Source: Deltaproteobacteria bacterium (lineage in GTDB: Bacteria > Desulfobacterota > JADFXK01). From it: a stretch of DNA of 8,449 nucleotides. A program made the translations under genes and the position numbers. Location of the stretch: assembly GCA_015233285.1 (NCBI GenBank), contig JADFYA010000143.1, positions 1 to 8,449 of the forward strand. The letters run 5' to 3'. The notes beneath the pieces were generated by a model. The model worked only from the letters and a program-made list of their open reading frames with translations, was not told the DNA's origin and did not search any database. Positions 6,195-8,449 of this stretch are shown here, piece by piece (position 1 is the first letter of the stretch; each line of letters opens with the position of its first letter).

Positions 6195-7352
6195 ATGGAT
6201 AACATTGATATTGAAACGGATACAGGCTGCGACCTCCTGGAAGACCTCCCGGACGAAGTGTCTGAAGCTGACGAACGGAATTTTCTAGGGCTTATTTCCA
6301 CGGAACTCACTCCGAAGCAACGGGAAGAAATAGTCATTCCCCCGGTAGTTTTTCCGGAGCAGCAAAATGTTCTGGCGGTCCACTGGCATCCCGAGCATGT
6401 CCCCTTAGACCTGATCGCCCGACGGATTGATGCGACCTTTCCCAATAAAACTGACGAGCTGATCATTCCGACCCAACATAATGTTTTGATGCGATATAAT
6501 GAGTGGTTCGGCGTGGAGGTCGATTGTTATTCGACCGGATTTAATCAAAAGGTCCAACTCCTGCTGCATTTCCACCACAGCAAGGAAGAAAAGGCCGGTG
6601 TCTTGAAATCCATGCTGACTTACACCTTCAAGTACCGGTCGCAGCAATTGTTTGATTATATCGAGACCATCGTTAAACCCCACCGGGACAGGCTGGAGCA
6701 GGCGGCCCGGATTACCGGGACAGATGAAAAGGTTATTGATCTGGTCATTAATTATGTCAAGCACCTGGTCCAGTTGTTGGAGCGGCATCGGGCGGCGGTA
6801 TCGCCGGAGATGCTCAAAAATAAGTTATTACGGGATTTTTTCGACACCCTGCGGCCCCAATATGGACACGGGACGATTAATCGGGCCCAGGCTTTTTTGC
6901 GGGCGGTGAAGGAAATCGTCAAGGCTGATTTTCCCTTGCAGTATTTCTTTAGGACCTCTGAAATCATAGAGGAGGCCCGGTGTCTCGGATGCGGTATCTT
7001 GGTCCCCCATCCGGAGCAATTTTGGCCGATCTTGTTGGCGGAATATGATCTGGACGGTTATGAGGTCTGGAATCCTCAATCCCGAAAGTATACTGAATTC
7101 TTGATTTCAGTGGTAGATCGAAGCAATCGCCGACAGGGCCCATCAAGGAGAAAGATGCTCCTGTTCATGGGTGACGACACCCACCTGGGCGAGAAGCTAA
7201 AGGATCCATCAGCTCAGTATCCGGATAAGGCCTGCCGGGAGATCGGCGTTCATCCCGCCTGGGATGATCTTAGTATCCGGAAAAAGATGATTTCGGCCGC
7301 GATGGATCGGCGGCAAGTCATTATTGAGTACCGCGACCGGCTGCTGGGGTAA
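6195..7352 (+). CDS. Divergent PHP-like metal-dependent hydrolase
   Basis: A 385-residue protein with no name I can assign. Pieces of a PHP (polymerase and histidinol phosphatase) metal site appear in order: H63-W-H65, H95 in IPTQHN (compare TDHN), E108 in GVEVD (compare GvEi), H125 and H127 in LLLHFHH, H272 in ILVPHPEQF (compare the AHP motif), E290 in GYEVWNP (compare GiEvyn) and D328-T-H330 in GDDTHLG (compare SDAH). PHP enzymes are phosphoesterases that use two or three metal ions. Residues 131-250 form a long mostly helical insert, larger than in small PHP enzymes. The first 50 residues are acidic. The start has only a weak ribosome site, 32 nt after the XXXCH gene. Substrate is unknown. 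The PHP call rests on motif order, not a search. Confidence 0.65.
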   Translation: MDNIDIETDTGCDLLEDLPDEVSEADERNFLGLISTELTPKQREEIVIPPVVFPEQQNVLAVHWHPEHVPLDLIARRIDATFPNKTDELIIPTQHNVLMRYNEWFGVEVDCYSTGFNQKVQLLLHFHHSKEEKAGVLKSMLTYTFKYRSQQLFDYIETIVKPHRDRLEQAARITGTDEKVIDLVINYVKHLVQLLERHRAAVSPEMLKNKLLRDFFDTLRPQYGHGTINRAQAFLRAVKEIVKADFPLQYFFRTSEIIEEARCLGCGILVPHPEQFWPILLAEYDLDGYEVWNPQSRKYTEFLISVVDRSNRRQGPSRRKMLLFMGDDTHLGEKLKDPSAQYPDKACREIGVHPAWDDLSIRKKMISAAMDRRQVIIEYRDRLLG

Positions 7353-7366
7353 CCCGCCGGGTTGCC
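7348..7366. repeat. Strong hairpin covering the stop codon of the PHP-like gene
   Basis: GGTAACCC (7348-7355) and GGGTTGCC (7359-7366) form an 8-bp stem (one G-U pair in RNA) with a GCC loop. The stem includes the TAA stop. No U-tract follows, so it is more likely an mRNA processing or stability element than a terminator. Confidence 0.5.
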
Positions 7367-7380
7367 GATTAAGGGCGAGA

Positions 7381-7403
7381 GAGGGTGAATCCCTTGGACC
7401 CTC
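7381..7403. repeat. Second intergenic hairpin before the amphi-Trp gene
   Basis: GAGGGT (7381-7386) and ACCCTC (7398-7403) are perfect 6-bp arms around an 11-base loop, in the 108-base gap between the PHP-like and amphi-Trp genes. No U-tract follows. Confidence 0.4.
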
Positions 7404-7460
7404 AGGGTTAGAGGCCCGGACTAATTCCATTCATGACTTTCATTCTCGGAGGTGATCGAC

Positions 7461-7733
7461 ATGTCCCAAAATGAAAAATTTGAATACGAATCCATTCAGG
7501 ATAACGCCAGCGTTAGAAATTTTATCCAGTCTTTGCTTGATGGGATAGAGCAAGGCCGCATTATCCTGCAATCAAACGAGGATGAGATTATCATGCATCC
7601 AAATAATTTACTCAAGCTTTCGGTCAAGGCCCGGAAAAAAGACGATCAAGGCCGGCTGAACATTAAGGTCTCGTGGAAAGAATCCAAATCTCCCGTCATC
7701 ACCACACCTAACTCACTCAGGGTAACCGCTTAG
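7461..7733 (+). CDS. Amphi-Trp domain protein (GAK-system associated)
   Basis: A small 90-residue protein, probably cytoplasmic, consisting of one amphi-Trp domain: KFEYESIQDNASVRNFIQSL, then a DGIEQGRIIL turn, an acidic segment (SNEDEII), LLKLSVKARKK and NIKVSWKES. W74 in KVSWKE is the conserved tryptophan that gives the domain its name. The alternating pattern of the strands is amphipathic. The molecular role is unknown; related domains accompany GAK-system genes. The GTG at 7452 is in frame but overlaps the Shine-Dalgarno GGAGGTGAT (7448-7456), so the ATG at 7461 is used. The PhoU-like gene starts 3 nt after the stop, which implies translational coupling of the two. Confidence 0.82.
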   Translation: MSQNEKFEYESIQDNASVRNFIQSLLDGIEQGRIILQSNEDEIIMHPNNLLKLSVKARKKDDQGRLNIKVSWKESKSPVITTPNSLRVTA

Positions 7734-7736
7734 GCC

Positions 7737-8449
7737 ATGCTAAATTTTGAAGGAATAGAAGAGAATCTTAAGTTTATCGTGCTGGAGACGCAGACTCAGG
7801 TCAGCGCCACTCGCGACTTGCTCCGGAATCGGAGTCAGATAGAATATGAAAGAATCGTCTCTCGCGACGATTACATCGATAATCTGAAGAATCTTATCGA
7901 AAGTAGTTGCTTCACCAAGCTGTCCTCCGACCGATTACTGGCCAAGGAAGAAATCAATGAAATCAGGGCGGTCCAAATAATTTGTATTAATCTGGAACGG
8001 ATTGCCGATTACTCGGTTAATATCAGCCGGCAGATGGGCTACATGGATGAAGCTGAGTTTATTCATGAATTTGACTTCGAAAGTGTATTTCCAAAGATAT
8101 CGGAAGGTATTTCCAGTATCTACACCGTGTTAAAGGACCGGAATCTGGCCGGGGCTTTAACCATCTGCCGGGTCGAATACGCCCTCGATGAATGGTATAA
8201 GGTCAGTTTCGACGCCATCATGGATCGGCTAAGAGGCGGGCAAAACATCCAAAATTTGATTACCGTGCTCTTTATCTTTCGGTACTTGGAGCGGATTGGC
8301 GATGCCCTGCTCAACATCGGTGAGGCCTTGATTCTGGCCATCATCGGCGAAAAGATCAAGATTCACCAGTTCCAGGCTCTCCAGGAAACACTGTCCCGGT
8401 CGGGATTTGAGGGCAACCTGGAAGAACTCGATGTCCATTCAATTCTGGG
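7737..8449 (+). CDS. PhoU-like protein (3' end missing)
   Basis: An open frame of at least 237 residues runs off the right edge. It carries the two repeated PhoU metal-binding motifs, NLERIADYSVNI (85-96) and RYLERIGDALLNIGEAL (182-198), each with an ExxxD core. The protein is otherwise alpha-helical, with DDYIDNLKNLIE (44-55) resembling the first-bundle helix of PhoU. PhoU proteins normally restrain the Pst phosphate transporter and its PhoR/PhoB signalling. Here no pst gene is visible, and the gene sits 3 nt after the amphi-Trp gene, so it may serve the GAK-like cluster instead. The ATG has only a weak ribosome site and probably depends on coupling. The length already slightly exceeds ordinary PhoU, so an extra C-terminal part is possible. 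Confidence 0.8.
   Translation, partial: MLNFEGIEENLKFIVLETQTQVSATRDLLRNRSQIEYERIVSRDDYIDNLKNLIESSCFTKLSSDRLLAKEEINEIRAVQIICINLERIADYSVNISRQMGYMDEAEFIHEFDFESVFPKISEGISSIYTVLKDRNLAGALTICRVEYALDEWYKVSFDAIMDRLRGGQNIQNLITVLFIFRYLERIGDALLNIGEALILAIIGEKIKIHQFQALQETLSRSGFEGNLEELDVHSIL

Noticed and set aside
6155..7430. Several minus-strand open frames opposite the PHP-like gene
   Set aside because: They are shadows of a gene with clear coding motifs on the + strand and encode low-complexity or unrecognisable protein.

Overview
The window is a mid-GC bacterial chromosome segment, most likely from a Desulfobacterota (deltaproteobacterial) genome. This rests on three things: a REC protein with a CxxC/CxxC tail typical of that group, GAK-type marker proteins (an XXXCH protein and an amphi-Trp protein) best known from sulfate-reducing and related bacteria, and a run of stand-alone two-component proteins. 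The taxonomic call is inference. All intact genes are on the + strand. No tRNA, rRNA, CRISPR array or phage gene was seen.

Positions 1-2934 hold a signalling operon: a membrane HisKA_2-type histidine kinase cut by the left edge, a receiver protein with a four-cysteine tail, and a REC-PAS-PAS protein with no output domain. The two receivers look like tandem paralogues, and the genes overlap by 8 nt or lie about 12 nt apart.

Positions 2935-3659 are a gene-poor gap. It contains a frameshifted IS3-type OrfA remnant on the minus strand, a degenerate CAGAT-rich repeat and a cluster of TGTAAC-type sites and hairpins. It leads into a small CheY-like protein (3660-4040). Positions 4041-4260 carry a pair of related repeats in inverted orientation.

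Positions 4261-5428 encode a thioredoxin-type ArsC (low-molecular-weight phosphatase fold) followed by a PhoB/OmpR-class response regulator. A hairpin with a U-rich tail and a possible promoter then separate this pair from the last block.

Positions 5617-8449 are the most interesting part. In order they encode an XXXCH protein whose N-terminal half resembles an amphi-Trp domain, a divergent PHP-like metal-dependent hydrolase with a large helical insert, a single amphi-Trp domain protein, and a PhoU-like protein cut by the right edge. Amphi-Trp and XXXCH proteins are markers of the poorly understood GAK system (ATP-grasp, CofD-related and HprK-related kinase proteins). The enzymatic GAK core is not in the window and may lie downstream. 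PhoU here, with ArsC and a PhoB-like regulator just upstream, suggests a phosphate- or phosphoryl-related theme; that link is inference.
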